Shown: one piece after another, positions 31,117 to 42,501 of the stretch
How positions within the stretch are numbered: the stretch's first letter is position 1
Layout of the letters: every line of letters starts with the position of its first letter
DNA from: Megamerina dolium
Lineage: Eukaryota > Arthropoda > Insecta > Diptera > Megamerinidae
Reading direction: 5' to 3'
NCBI GenBank assembly: GCA_963854835.1
Contig: OY978530.1
Location: forward strand, 31,561,195-31,625,194
Length of the DNA stretch: 64,000 nt
Notes under the pieces: model-generated
What the model was told of the DNA's origin: nothing
Databases searched by the model: none
Seen by the model: only the letters and a program-made list of their open reading frames with translations
Made by a program: the position numbers and the translations under genes

Positions 31117-31620
31117 AACATGATATCCTGGCAAAATTTAAGTCCTTTGAAGCCAATATAGGAAAGAGTTGACAACTATTACACCAGCACTGCTAGTTGT
31201 TGATCTGGCAGTATTACATTTCCAACTAGCGTTTCACTTTTTTTTATATCCTTTTTCAGTGAGCCGCAGGATGTTCTGTAATTTCACATCGGTCATCCTT
31301 GTGCAATTTTGGAAGGCCCAGAAGTCGTTATGTTGTAATTCCTTTGTCAGGAATGTGAAAGAGCCGTTTGCACTTAATCTTTTCTTTTTTGCCGATTTTT
31401 CGATGATACCTTTTCTATTAACTCAATTATTTATCCCAGTACACTTCTATGATTATCGTTCAAAAAACACACATACTCAGCTTATATGATTGCTCTTTTT
31501 ATCAAATCCATTATGAAATCAATTGAAATTTAATGCAGCACAATTATTTTGATAAAATATTACACCTCTGTCTCAGTAGTCATGTGTAACCACCCAAGAA
31601 TCTAAAGTGGTGAAACCAAA
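31117..31620 (-). pseudogene. Harbinger relic (transposase N-terminus plus MADF scrap)
   Basis: 31117-31170 repeats the MADF end seen at 20090-20143 (plus strand). From ~31510 leftwards on the minus strand: AEYVCFLNDNHRSV, KNRQKRKD, then QHNDFWAFQNCTRMTDVKLQ, a Harbinger N-terminal pattern. 31390-31615 parallels 28575-28820 at nucleotide level. Confidence 0.5.
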
Positions 31621-31639
31621 GAATATTAAACTAAAGATG

Positions 31640-31825
31640 GTGCATGGTAAGTGTAATTAAAAGCATGCACACACAGTGATACATGGCAACATTGTTATGT
31701 ATGTATACAAGAAAGAAGAGTTGATTTCTCCGTCGCCGCTACGGACATAATTTTTGACAAATTTTTGCTCTTACGTACATGCGGTACGTACGTACGCTAC
31801 GTCGGTGGCTAGTTGCAGCATTATG
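31640..31825. repeat. 185-bp dispersed repeat, copy 1
   Basis: From TTAAAAGCATGCACAC through ATGGCAACATTGTTATGTAT to CGGTACGTACGTACGCTACG and GTGGCTAGTTGCAGCAT. Closely matched at 32165-32345. Confidence 0.8.
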
Positions 31826-32164
31826 CTGCAACGTAGAACGTAAAACGTGTCAGCTGACACGATCTATCTTATATGAACGTCGTGTTAACGAAAACTCACC
31901 ACCGTATGACGGTGACGTAGACGTTGCTCGTAGCGGAGAGAATCAACAGCAATTTGATTTTTTACGTAAAAACGTGTCAGCTGATCGCTCTATATGTTGA
32001 CAGGGTTACCAGCTTGGACTTTTATAAATCAAAAAAAATTAACTAAAAAAGTTTAATTTTTCTTTTAATTAATCAAAACTATCATCGTGTTTAGTTATTT
32101 ATTAAAATATACTTCACGTATATTAATTTTTTTTAGAGTCTAACATATATATTATGAAATTTGA

Positions 32165-32345
32165 TCATGAAAATGGTGTGATTAAAAGCATGCACGCAAG
32201 TTTACATGGCAACATTGTTATGTATGTATATAAGAAAGAACAGTAGATTTCTCCGTCGCTGCTACGGGCATAACTTTTGACAAATTTTTGCTCTTACGTA
32301 CACGCGGTACGTACGTACGCTACGTCGGTGGCTAGTTGCAGCATA
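32165..32345. repeat. 185-bp dispersed repeat, copy 2
   Basis: Direct repeat of 31640-31825, ~520 bp downstream. Between them is a segment with GTGTCAGCTGA at 31847 and 31974. 32346-32920 holds no recognisable feature; an open frame at 32545-32826 has no family signature. Confidence 0.8.
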
Positions 32346-32922
32346 AAAAGCCGTCCTACTCAATCGGTTAGCTATATCTGATAATTTTGACTTAAAATCG
32401 ACATTTTTTCAGTGGTGCTCTCGCATTTGGGTGAGTTACCTACTCTTTTGAAAGCATTATATTTCTTTATGCAAATTTGCTTTATTTATTTATGAAAAAA
32501 TATTATTTATATGGAAAGTGCTACGTTGACTTTTTATATGAAAAATGAAAATGTATTTGAATGAATTTGAATATTTGAAACGTTTTAATTTTCACGATTT
32601 TGTACAAAACGAAATTGAATTAATCAGGCGCCCATGGAAAACAACAAGCAATTTTTCAATTTTTATATTTCAAAATATGAAATACAAAATTTGCCTGCAT
32701 CATACAATCATGTACACATGTATCTATGTCAACGTAAAAAAATCAATAGTAAATTCTTCAGTATATACGTATGTAGAATTTTCATTCATAAAATTTGCAT
32801 GGAAATCATTCGAAAATTTACATTGAAAATTTCATTTGTTTTTGAAAATTTTCAACGAAATCTTGCAAATGCTTTATGGCGTATGCATGTATTTTTGCTT
32901 GCGATTGTCGGTAGATGCCTTA

Positions 32923-33448
32923 TAGCCTAGACAGACGGCAGCCTAATTCCGGATTACCGGCGCACTTAATCCGAATAAAATATCAACCTGACAGACGCCA
33001 GTATTGCGGATTAACTAAACGGCTGATTACTGTTTTATTAGGTCTGCTCACTTACATTACTATCACTATCAATTTCTATCATCTGTCACTTTCGATATGA
33101 GAAAATGTACAAGAAGTACGTGAACTGAAAACTATCAGAAACTTGTAAATTTACATTCACCGCTTGTAATTGACAGCTGGATTTATTTGTTCGCCAACGA
33201 TTTCATGTTGAAAACTGTTAAAAATTGTTGAAAGTTTTTTGTTGCGAACACACCTAATATTTTGTAAAATGGATCGAGAAAAATTCACAATAGACAATTT
33301 TCAGCAGTGTTGCCATCGCAAATTGCGCTAATCCTCTTTTATTTTGAGAATTAACTCATGGAGTTAATGCGGATTAACTGCAGTTAATGCCCGAGTTAAT
33401 TCGAATTAACTCGGTAATCCGGAATTAGGCTGCCGTATGTCTAGGCTA
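32923..33448. mobile_element. Complete Harbinger-type MITE (526 bp)
   Basis: Termini TAGCCTAGACAGACGGCAGC and its inverted partner, flanked on both sides by TTA (32920-32922, 33449-33451). A 3-bp TWA duplication is the PIF/Harbinger signature. No coding capacity. Confidence 0.88.
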
Positions 33449-33451
33449 TTA

Positions 33452-34639
33452 CCTCTATTTATATATAATTGTGTTATCATAGTACAATACATTATACGGC
33501 ACAGCCAAGAGAAATCTTTTACAATTTGTCTATCTTCATTATTTTATCACTCAATGGTACCATCATGATAAAGAACTGCCAAAATCGTAATTTTCTGTTT
33601 TGTTAACTTTTTCCTCTTTTTGCTTTGTTCCTTAACTTTGAAAATTGAACGACGGCACTGAAAACTTAAAATCAACATTGAATTAAATATTACAAGTTGT
33701 TAAGTACATGTTTGATATGAATTATGATTATAGCGAATTATTAATAATTATGTTGCCGTCAATATGGTTCTGTTGCTGTTGCCTGTAAAGGAATTTGTGC
33801 TAGAATTTAATTAGGCAGCTATTAGTTCCACTATCAATAAAACTACTTTTTTACATTTTATGAGTAACTTTATTGATAATGGGCAAGCCAAGTCACCACG
33901 TAATAACACTACTTATCACTACTTCTCTGAAGGACAAAATACAAAGTATATTCCATTTTTATTTTTTGCGTATATTAATGCTGGGAGCATTCCCAACACA
34001 TGTCAGTTTAGGTTGTAGGTCTCTAAATGACTCTTGAAATGGCACAAACCCTACATATATTTCCCTGAAATGTCGGCAGGTGTCGTTGTGATATTTGAAC
34101 TTTAAATTTCAAGCTTTATGTAATCCAAACATATGTGTTATATTTTCAAATATATAAGGCATAAGAAAATTAAAACAAAAAACTAATTAAAAATTTTTTT
34201 TTTAAAAGCTATGTAGGATGATAGAGTGCATTGTAAAATTCATAAAATTTTTTATAATACATTAGTATTAAACACGCTTGTAAATTAAGTTAAACTGTAT
34301 CTGCAAAAAGGTACAAAAGTATAATATAAGATTTACATACATATATCAAAATAAAACTATAACCTAGCTATTAATTCAAGAAAACATATTTAAAACCAAA
34401 TAAAACAAGAATTCATGTGTAAAACTTGCAAAATATGATTCATTTCAAACAATGTTGTATTTAACGCTGCTACTTATTTGTTATGTGAATATGGTGGTGT
34501 AGCGTAGAATTTTCATTTCTTTAGAGTGCTCTTTAATGTTGTTGTGCATTCGAAAAGATTTTCACTTATTCTTATTTTGGCTAATCAAATCATTCGTCAA
34601 ATCATTTTAGGTTGTAGTAGGTTTTTAAATTTTTTTTTT
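33452..34639. other. No identifiable feature
   Basis: AT-rich. It may include the 3' non-coding part of the P-like element that follows, but no terminus was recognised. Confidence 0.4.
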
Positions 34640-34642
34640 GGT

Positions 34643-35023
34643 TTAGCCTCTTTCGTTCGTTGCTTCTTCTTTTTTTTCCTGCATTTTAGAATTCTGTGCC
34701 AACCATCTTGGATTTTTGTGTAAAAGCACTTTTATTAAAAATTCCAGTAGATCCAAACGGTGTTGTCCACGTTCCGATTTTTTGACGAACCACTCTGGAA
34801 ACTCTTGATTCGTGTTATTCACTATTTGTCTTATTATTTGTTGCTTTATGTTTTTAGCGTGTGGAGTTGTATTAAAGAGGTGATGGTACCAATTTAGCTG
34901 CCTCTGACAAATGTTGAATGTCTCTTCGGTTGAATTTAAAAGGCGCAAATCATCGTCAGTTTTATAATTTTTATTCCTGATTCATCCTATTGATCCACAT
35001 AATGTTGCTGAAACTTCCGCATA
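34643..35023 (-). pseudogene. P-like transposase, C-terminal block
   Basis: The last block of the minus-strand P-like gene: an open 101-codon frame (34948-34643) with RLLNSTEETFNICQRQLNWY, preceded after one stop by the sequence adjoining the mariner insertion. Its position after the CADC motif of the preceding block places it at the C-terminus. By itself not diagnostic. Confidence 0.55.
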
Positions 35024-35025
35024 TA

Positions 35026-36310
35026 CGAGGGCGGATTGATAATGAAGCTACCTAAGTAGGAAAAAAACAATTTTTTTTTCAAAAACCATTTATTTCTCAA
35101 CATGGTCTCCTTTTACTTCGACACACTTAGTAAGACGATATTCCAACTTTTTTATACCATCTGAATAATACGATTTCGGGAACCCCTCAAAATACGCGTT
35201 AGTTTCGGTAATCACTTCTTCGTTTGAGCTGAATCTTTTTCCTGCGAGCCATTTTTTCAAGTTTGGAAACAAGAAAAAGTCACTAGAAGCTAAATCTGGA
35301 CTATAAGGTAGATGATCAACCAATTCGAAGTGTATTTCACGTAATTTTAGCATCGTATCTAATGCTGTGTGAACCGGTGCGTTATCTTGAAGAAAGAGCA
35401 CTTTCTTCTTCTTTAAATGTGGTCGTTTTTTCTCGATTGCATCATTCAATTGATCCAATAATGCACGATAATACTTTCCTGTGATTGCTGTATATCCTTT
35501 TTCAAGATAATCGATAAGCAATATTCCGAGTGCATCCCAAAATACAGTGCCCATAACCTTGCCAGCCGAATTCACTGCCTTCGCCTTCTTCGGAGCATTT
35601 CCACCAGCTTCCACCCATTGTTTCGATTGATTTTTGGTTTCAGGTGTGTAGTGGTGGACCCACGTTTCATCAACAGCTATTAATCGACACCAACAGGATT
35701 ACGCTTTATAATGCCCAAACACCGCTGTGAAGTGGTCTCTCGAACTCGTTTTTGTTCGACACTGAGCAAACGCGGCACCCATCTTGCCGATAGCTTTTTC
35801 ATATGCAAATGTTCATGCAAAATGTTGAACACACGTTCATATGAGATGTTTACCATTTCAACAATCTCACGCAACTTGACTCGGCGATCATTCATAACGA
35901 TATCGAGGATTTTCTTGATATTTTCTTCAGCAACCACCTCTTTTGGCCTTCCTGTTGATGGTATTGTTGCAATGCTTGTTCGGCCGCGTTTAAATTCAGC
36001 AATCCAATATTTTACCATGTAATCTGACGGAGCAGACTCACCGTAATGTTTATCGAGCTTTTGTCTCTTTCGCCGTTTTCCCTTTCAAATAATAGTGTTT
36101 ATTCACTGCACGAAATTCGCTTTTTCCCATTTTTCAAGAAACACAAAAGTTGGTTACTTCAAACGACTACAACAAATAAACTTATCGATGAATTTGGGTG
36201 AAATTTTAACAGCTGACGTTTGACAGATCGCAGTTTCAAAAAAAAAAAAAAGTTTTGTGTTTGTGCTCCCTTTTTCGTACTTAGGCAGCATCTTTATCAA
36301 TCCGCCCTCG
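35026..36310 (-). mobile_element. mariner element, full length, inside the P-like relic
   Basis: 1285 bp with CGAGGGCGGATTGATAATGA inverted ends and TA on each side. The same family as 10566-11307, but with the central region retained. Confidence 0.9.
35090..36130 (-). pseudogene. mariner transposase (DD34D), frameshifted
   Basis: Minus strand: MGKSEFRAVNKHYYLKGK start at ~36129, an early frame break at GACAAAAGCTCGATAAAC (the same as in the 10566 copy), then open 36018-35680 (HTH and linker, WIAEFKRGRTS). A second frameshift precedes DETWVHHYTP, and 35614-35090 is open with LQDNAPVHTALD and YSPDLASSDFFLFPNLK. The second and third Asp are 34 residues apart, as in true mariners. All catalytic Asp are present, but two frameshifts block a single product. 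Confidence 0.88.
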
Positions 36311-36312
36311 TA

Positions 36313-36772
36313 TGTTATACAATCAGCACAACATATTTTATTCATTATTTTTGTATAAAGGCGGTAGCCGGCAATATACCGCTGTACAGGCACTTCTAAT
36401 TCCAATGCCCTTTCATCCGTGGTGTAAAATTTTTCGGCAAGCAGTTCTTCCACACGAATGTTCACGATTGAGCGAATTTCTATAGTGTCGCTTTGTTTAT
36501 CTTCCTGCAACACATTCTGCCAATTGGTTGTGTTTATATCGTAGTCGTCGTTTCGTCGTCGTTATCATCCTCACAATTACTTTCAGTATTTTTAAAGGAA
36601 ATGTCGATTATATTCATTGACATTAGATGGGCAACCAGATACTGCATTTCGTGGACAGAAGGGTGTGTATTTATACCAAGTAACGAGCGAATTTTAAAAA
36701 AGAAATTTTGAAGCGCATCTTTTTTTGATCTCCTCAGAAATATATAGTTGATGTTTTTATACAATGCGAATA
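36313..36772 (-). pseudogene. P-like transposase, block after the E2 insertion
   Basis: IFALYKNINYIFLRRSKKDALQ then NFFFKIRSLLGINTHPS, matching the conserved ENFF..IR...G.N..P block of P/THAP9 transposases (36764-36534). Then RALELEVPVQRYIAGYRLYT and KICCADC (36513 down), the C-terminal 'AGY..CxxC' region. Broken between the two parts. Confidence 0.75.
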
Positions 36773-36776
36773 TATT

Positions 36777-37173
36777 GTTACGTTTTTATTCTGTGAGCGT
36801 TTAATTCTATTTGAATTACTTTCGATTTATACAACTATATACAGCAACAATTTATTTAATAAACACTATTTACAATCAACTCTGTTTATAATCAACTATT
36901 TACAATAACACTTTAATGTACTAGCAACTTTTGCCTCTGTATAGATGTTTGCGCAGTCACGTTCGGAATTCGATTGATTCTCACTTCTCAACACTGGCTC
37001 TATTTATACTCTGTTGGCAACATCCCAGAATCTTCCTTTATCGAGATTCTTCTCTTTCTTTCTTGTTGGCTTGTTCTGGTTATTACTTATTTCTTTTTGT
37101 TGACATTCGTTTCGATGCTGCCAATAGTGTCAGTCCAATAGTGATGAGTAACCAACTATCGATACTCGTTACA
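36777..37173 (-). repeat. E2 3' LTR
   Basis: Lacks the CTTGTTCGATCACTGGATTC region present in all other LTR copies. Confidence 0.85.
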
Positions 37174-37211
37174 CTGCCCTCCTCTTAACCTTGTTCGTCC
37201 CGAACAAGTTT

Positions 37212-39502
37212 TTATACCTCCCCTCGATATGGCGCAAGTCGCTCCAAGTGCACTACTTTAAACTTTGCTCTTTTATTCCAGGCACATTGAATACGATACA
37301 CTACGTCATTTATCTTTGCTATAATCTCATATGGCCCTTCCCAATGTCTGTAGTTTAGGGGACAGGCCTTTCTTTCGTTGTGGATTATGAAGCATTGCAA
37401 GCTCTCCTTCATAGAACCCTTTTGAATTCGCTTTCAAGTCATACCTGGCCTTCATCTTATCGCTTATCATCTGCGACCGCTCTGTGATGAACTGATGTAC
37501 TTCATCCAACTGTTCCCGCTTTTCGCTAGTATAATTACCTTCGGTTTATCTCGTTGGTGTTACGACTCCAAATTTTAAATCAGCTGGCAGTCTTAACTCG
37601 TTTCCAAAAATTGCCATTGCCGGTGTAGTAGCCGTCGTATCATGTTGTGCACATCGATATGCCATGAGGAACATTGGTATATGTACATCCCAGTCTCTTT
37701 GGTATTTATCTACGACTTTTCTCAAATATTCCTCCAAGGTACGGTTAAATCGTTCTACCATGCCATCAGATTGTGGATGCAAAGGTGTTGTACGAGTTTT
37801 GTATATACCCAGCATACGGCATATCTCTTGGAATACAACTTTTTTTTTTTTTTTTTTTTTTTAACAAGCTTTTTTATTGAATCTTTCTAAAATTACTTAG
37901 AAACTAACAATATGTAATCAAATCTTACAAACTAAATAAAATTATGTGATATTCCCAACGTTCCATCACAATTTGTTGAGTCACGAGGTATAGCAATTTC
38001 ACAGCATATTCAGTGTGTCTTTTCTTTTTAATCGACGATGCCCCGTGCTCAGCAACAATTGCCTAGCAAGGGGATTCGGATGACTGTGTAATTTTTGAAT
38101 GTAGCTTCTGCAAGACATTGCAACTTCCTCAGAAATTGTGGGTACATTTAAATCTCGATGGATGTTAACGTTCCTCATATACCAAGGCGCGTTTACAATA
38201 ATTCGCAGACACTTGGATTGTATTCGCTGCAATTTTTCGATATTTGAAGGAGATGCGGTGCCCCAAAACTGAATACCATAAGTCCAGATTGGCTTCAGGA
38301 TTGCTTTATATAATAGCACTTTGTATTCGAGATTCAACTTTGATCTTTTGTGTAACAGCCACCATAACTGATTAATTTTAAGCTTGATCTGAGTTTTCTT
38401 TGCCTCTATGTGATTTTTCCAGGTCAGCCTTCTGTCGAGGTGAATACCCAAGTACTTTGTTGAGGAACATTGTGGAACTGATTGGCCATTAATTTTAAGT
38501 GGGGGACATGTATCTGGCCTTAGCGTGAAGGTTACATGTACGCTCTTTGATTCATTGACTTTTATACGCCATTTTGCTAGCCAGATTTCGAGAGAATCGA
38601 TATGAGTCTGCAGGAGTTTAGTAGCTTCTATGGGGTTAGAGCGAGAGCACAATATTGCCGTATCATCTGCAAAGGTATACAACTGATTCGAAATTTCGAC
38701 CTTGGTCTGAGTGTAACTCCATCGGTACACCAAAACGATTAACCCATTGGTTGACGAATACATCCGCAACTGTACTAGCTTCTTGGTTTGGAATGGGGTA
38801 CACTTCAGGCCATTTACTGAAGTAATCTATAACCACCAGAACATACTTGTTTCCTGCGTTGCTTATTGGAAATGGCCCAGCTATGTCCATAGCAATTCGC
38901 TCAAATGGAGCACCCACGTTGTATTGGTGCATCTTACCACGACTTTTCTTAGTGGGACCTTTGGCCATTGCACATTGCTTACACTACCGAATCCAATCAG
39001 CGACATGGTCATGACATCCAACCCAATAAAATCGTTTCCTTATTTTCTCGACGGTTTTGGTGATTCCCAAATGCCCTCCACTGGAGGCATTGTGATACTC
39101 AGATCTCACTTTATTTACGCTTGCCTTGGGTACCACTAGTAGATCATAAGTGATTTTTCCATCTTCACTTTCCCATGTTCGGAATAAACATCCGTCTCGT
39201 AAGTGCAGGCTTTGCCACTGCGCCCAGTATGCCTTTGTTATTGGACTCTCATTAGCCATTTCTTGCCAATCTGGACGTATGCCCTGCTCCTTATATTCCA
39301 TAATCTTCGCGAGATCTGGGTCGTTCCGCTGATCTTGAACTCGTTCGGTGGTCCATGATTCTTCCGACAATACATTCGTAAGACGTAGATTAACAATGTG
39401 ATTCTGGTTTCTTTCCCGAGAACAATGTTTACTATCCACGGTGCAAGTACGACGATATGGAGTATAAGCTTTACTACGATGAATGACATCACGATCGTCC
39501 TT
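37212..39502 (-). pseudogene. E2 integrase part, broken
   Basis: Minus strand from ~39490: tether (RTCTVDSKHCSRERN), zinc finger HNASSGGH with a stop (AAG to TAG) just before CKQC at ~38978, first Asp MDIAGPFP, second Asp HSDQGRNFESVV interrupted by the jockey-like insertion, then DGMVERFNRTLEEY (37815-37546) and the C-terminus with a frameshift near 37400. Upstream, a CGA-to-TGA change at ~39502 separates it from Gag. Not functional. Confidence 0.85.
37841..38676 (-). mobile_element. 5'-truncated jockey-like non-LTR element in E2
   Basis: A poly(T) of 22 at the left (the poly(A) tail of a minus-strand element). The 8-bp duplication ATACAACT (37833-37840, 38677-38684) matches the uninterrupted E3 sequence. 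The insert encodes the RT C-terminal part from FADDTAILCSRSN onward, open from ~38676 to 37999, including LEIWLAKWRIKVNESKS, KYLGIHLDRRLTWKNHI and the C-terminal tail. Recent: long A tail, exact duplication, unbroken frame. Confidence 0.9.
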
Positions 39503-40951
39503 TCATTGTCCTGGTGAATTCGATCTTTGTTGCTTGTGTCGTAGACGACAATTCCGCGCCTTGTGCCCTCTTCGATGGCATATGAAGCACTTACCGGCAA
39601 ATTTATTGTTGCGTTGATTCCTTGTTCTACCTTTAGGCTTCACATTCGATTGATTGCAATTACGCGCTATATGCCCTCGTTTGTTGCAAATGAAGCACTT
39701 ACCATTAAATTTGTTTTCGCGTCGACCTGCTCTTGCTTCAGGCTGAACTACTGATTTTAATGCCTGACACACTGCTTCAACCAGATCTGCTGTTTCTGTT
39801 TCCAGTTGGCGTACCCATGGCATTGGTCGACACATCAAACTGGCAGCTTCAAATGTCAAGGCACTACTGACTGTTTCGGCATAAGTATTCCTTGGTGAGA
39901 TGACTAGGGCACGCTTTGTCTCTCCATCACGTATGCCATCTATGAATGCCTCTATCTTTATTTTTTCGACGAACTCTTCCGAATTACCGGAGAACGCTAG
40001 ATGACATAAGCGCTCAATATCGGAAGCGAATTCCTGAAGGCTCTCATTACTCCGTTGCACTCGCGATCTCAATTCCACTCGATGTAATTGACTCTTGTAT
40101 TCATTTCCATATTTCCGCTGGAGTGTGTCCATCAGTGATTGGTAGCTACCACGATCTTTCTCTGGAATCATAAATAACACTTCGGAAGCATTACCTTTTA
40201 ATGCGACTATTAAAGCAGCAGTCTTGTCGCTATCATCCCATTGATTCTTCGAAGCTGTTGCCTCGATTTGAAGCTTGAAGATATTGAATGGCGTGCTTCC
40301 GTCAAATGTTGGTGGCTTTAGTTTGATTGTGCTTGAATCTCGAATCACTGATGTGGCTGGTCCATTTATTTTTAGTTGGTTGAGATCGTGCTGTAATTTC
40401 TCGAACTTATCTTCCAAATCATCTACATGTTCCTTCAGATCTGTGACCTTTTCATTAACGGCTCCGGAAATTTCATCTACATGTTCTTTTAGTTCTGCAA
40501 TTTTCTCATTAATAGCCCCAGCAATTTCTTGAAGTTTGTAGTTAATTGTCTTCTGGAATTCTCCAATGAAGTTTTCTTGGCGAGACGAACCTTCTTGGAT
40601 TTCCATACGCAATTCACTAATAACGCCCTCTTGGCGAGCCGAATGTTCTTGAAGCTTGGAGTCAATGCGAGACGCATTTTCTTGTAGCTGTTGTTGTTGC
40701 TGTTGCATCATGGTTTTCATGAACTCCATGAGTTGACCACTCGAATCTATTTCGATATCTTTCTCAGCGTGCACAACTGCTTGTATATCGGCTTCCGCAA
40801 AGAACTCATGTTCTTCTACATTAATTCCCTTAGCCTCCATAGCTTGTCTCAGCCTCACCAGCAGTTCCGCCTTTGCACCTGATGACCATAGATTCATCTC
40901 TACCAACAGCTTTTTAAGCTGGTCCACTTTTAGTTGGTCAATTTTCACCAT
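39503..40951 (-). CDS. gag: E2 Gag (SAP-like motif, coiled coil, two CCHC knuckles)
   Basis: The longest Gag in this family here, 482 residues. SAP-like motif at ~5-40 (LKVDQLKKLLVEMN.., AKAELLVRLRQ), an extended heptad-rich coiled coil ~75-200 (repeated KEHVDE/INEKI units), a capsid-like domain ~205-390, and two knuckles, CFICNKRGHIARNC and CFICHRRGHKARNC. It ends at a TGA where E1 and E3 read on into integrase. SAP motifs bind DNA in host proteins; a role in tethering to chromatin is inference. The frame is open throughout. Confidence 0.85.
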   Translation of the reverse strand: MVKIDQLKVDQLKKLLVEMNLWSSGAKAELLVRLRQAMEAKGINVEEHEFFAEADIQAVVHAEKDIEIDSSGQLMEFMKTMMQQQQQQLQENASRIDSKLQEHSARQEGVISELRMEIQEGSSRQENFIGEFQKTINYKLQEIAGAINEKIAELKEHVDEISGAVNEKVTDLKEHVDDLEDKFEKLQHDLNQLKINGPATSVIRDSSTIKLKPPTFDGSTPFNIFKLQIEATASKNQWDDSDKTAALIVALKGNASEVLFMIPEKDRGSYQSLMDTLQRKYGNEYKSQLHRVELRSRVQRSNESLQEFASDIERLCHLAFSGNSEEFVEKIKIEAFIDGIRDGETKRALVISPRNTYAETVSSALTFEAASLMCRPMPWVRQLETETADLVEAVCQALKSVVQPEARAGRRENKFNGKCFICNKRGHIARNCNQSNVKPKGRTRNQRNNKFAGKCFICHRRGHKARNCRLRHKQQRSNSPGQ

Positions 40952-40980
40952 CTTTACAGAATCCCACTTCTGACACCAAT

Positions 40981-41416
40981 TGTTACGTTTTTATTCTGTG
41001 AGCGTTTAATTCTATTTGAATTACCTTGTTCGATCACTGGATTCTGTTAATAATAACTGCAACACTTATTTTATACAACTATATACAGCAACAATTTATT
41101 TAATAAACACTATTTACAATCAACTCTGTTTATAATCAACTATTTACAATAACACTTAATGTACTAGCAACTTTTGCCTCTGTATAGATGTTTGCGCAGT
41201 CACGTTCGGAATTCGATTGATTCTCACTTCTCAACACTGGCTCTATTTATACTCTGTTGGCAACACTCCAGAATCTTCCTTTATCGAGATTCTTCTCTTT
41301 CTTTCTCGTTGGCTTGTTCTGGTTATTACTTATTTCTTTTTGTTGACATTCGTTTCGATGCTGCCAATAGTGTCAGTCCAATAGTGATGAGTAACCAACT
41401 ATCGATACTCGTTACA
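40981..41416 (-). repeat. E2 5' LTR
   Basis: 436 bp, the tRNA-Leu-type primer site lying on its left (minus-strand 3') side at ~40959-40978. Confidence 0.88.
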
Positions 41417-41420
41417 ATAT

Positions 41421-42104
41421 TATCGCAAAGTTCTAGCATTGCCTTTATTGTGAGGCAGACTCCCTTTATGTAATAATTCTTTCTATTAAATTGCAACTTA
41501 AGTGCCATCAAGTACTCCATGTACTTTTTCAGTCTATCCCTTTTTTCCTCTGAATCTTCATATAAAGGCTGTTTGAGCGGGTTCGCGGCCATTACAAGTT
41601 TGCATTCCATTTCGCCAAATAAATCATTTATCATTTTTATGAAAGTGATTGTCGGTTCCACGCATTTTTGTTGTGATTTTCGAATAATTTACGAGAGTTT
41701 GCCACTCGTATTCCAGCACACACAGAATTGCTTAGTAAGTGTGTTGCACACTCCACGTGCATCTTGTCAAAATACGATGGATATACATGGGCATCCGTCA
41801 ACTTTGCGAAGATTTTAAAATTGTTGCTCCTTTTATCAATTTCGTACACATGCCGAATTACCTTTATGCTCGCAGTTCCATTCGTTATTTCGATGTCTGT
41901 TGACATTAAAGTATTCCTTATTGATTTCAACAGATGGTAATAATCGTACATGCAATATATTTTCATATTGTGAAATTCAATGTAAGGCTTCTCATTTGTT
42001 ATGTCCATACTGTTGAATACACCAATATTATTTGTTCCCTGATCACAAATGATGGCTTTTACGTGTAATTTTATCCTCCTTGCCATTTCTAAATTTTCAA
42101 TAAG
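41421..42104 (-). pseudogene. P-like transposase, RNase H-like core block
   Basis: 42086-41637: ICDQGTNNIGVFNSMDITNEKP and KIYCMYDYYHLLKSIRNTLM, the catalytic-core pattern of P/THAP9 transposases, ending YPSYFDKMHVECATHLLSNSVC. 41661-41421: ANPLKQPLYEDSEEKRD and GVCLTIKAMLELCDN, the following block. A stop near 41690 breaks it. E2 interrupts it at LCDN-I. Confidence 0.8.
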
Positions 42105-42119
42105 TATCTCATTTAAATC

Positions 42120-42486
42120 GTGGGTGGTGGGTGCCGTAGCTCAGTGGTTAGTGTGTTCGCCTTCTGATCTGTAGGTCGTGATTCAATCCCCGGCTGATGC
42201 ATAACAAAATTAATATCGATACGATTTTTCTTTCGAACGGTACCCACCTGTCGGCAAGCAATTGGCAGTTCTTCCGACAGTAACTTGCCATGAAAAAGCT
42301 TCTTAAAGAACTCTGTGACAAAGCTCAGAAAAAGCGATGTCACAAGTGTTCTGCCGTTCGGAACCGGCTAAAATAAGTAGGTCCCTTCTAATATTGTCCA
42401 AAATTTAAGACGCACAACAGTAATGGAAGAGAAGCTCGCCCAATGAGCCCTTTGGGGCTTTATGTGCCACATATTTATTTATTTTT
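42120..42486 (+). mobile_element. tRNA-derived SINE, full length
   Basis: 367 bp, with a perfect 15-bp duplication TATCTCATTTAAATC (42105-42119, 42487-42501). A box TAGCTCAGTGG at 42138; B-box-like GATTCAATCCC at ~42180; 3' tail CACATATTTATTTATTTT. Inserted in the P-like gene. Confidence 0.93.
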
Positions 42487-42501
42487 TATCTCATTTAAAT
42501 C

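Larger units (their letters stand above)
36777..41416 (-). mobile_element. LTR retrotransposon copy E2 (gag-integrase type)
   Basis: Minus orientation. LTRs 40981-41416 (5', 436 bp) and 36777-37173 (3', 397 bp, an internal deletion of ~45 bp near 36820). ATAT duplication at 36773-36776 and 41417-41420. Inserted in the P-like transposase gene and itself hit by a jockey-like element at 37841-38676. PR/RT/RNase H are absent at the same junction as in E1 and E3. Confidence 0.9.

Noticed and set aside
32545..32930. Overlapping 93- and 98-codon ORFs as genes
   Set aside because: Two frames open together in low-complexity AT-rich sequence with no recognisable motif.
37642..39754. Plus-strand ORFs opposite E2, and the equivalents opposite E3 (50917-53303)
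   Set aside because: Antisense shadows of gag and integrase; identical shadows recur at each copy.
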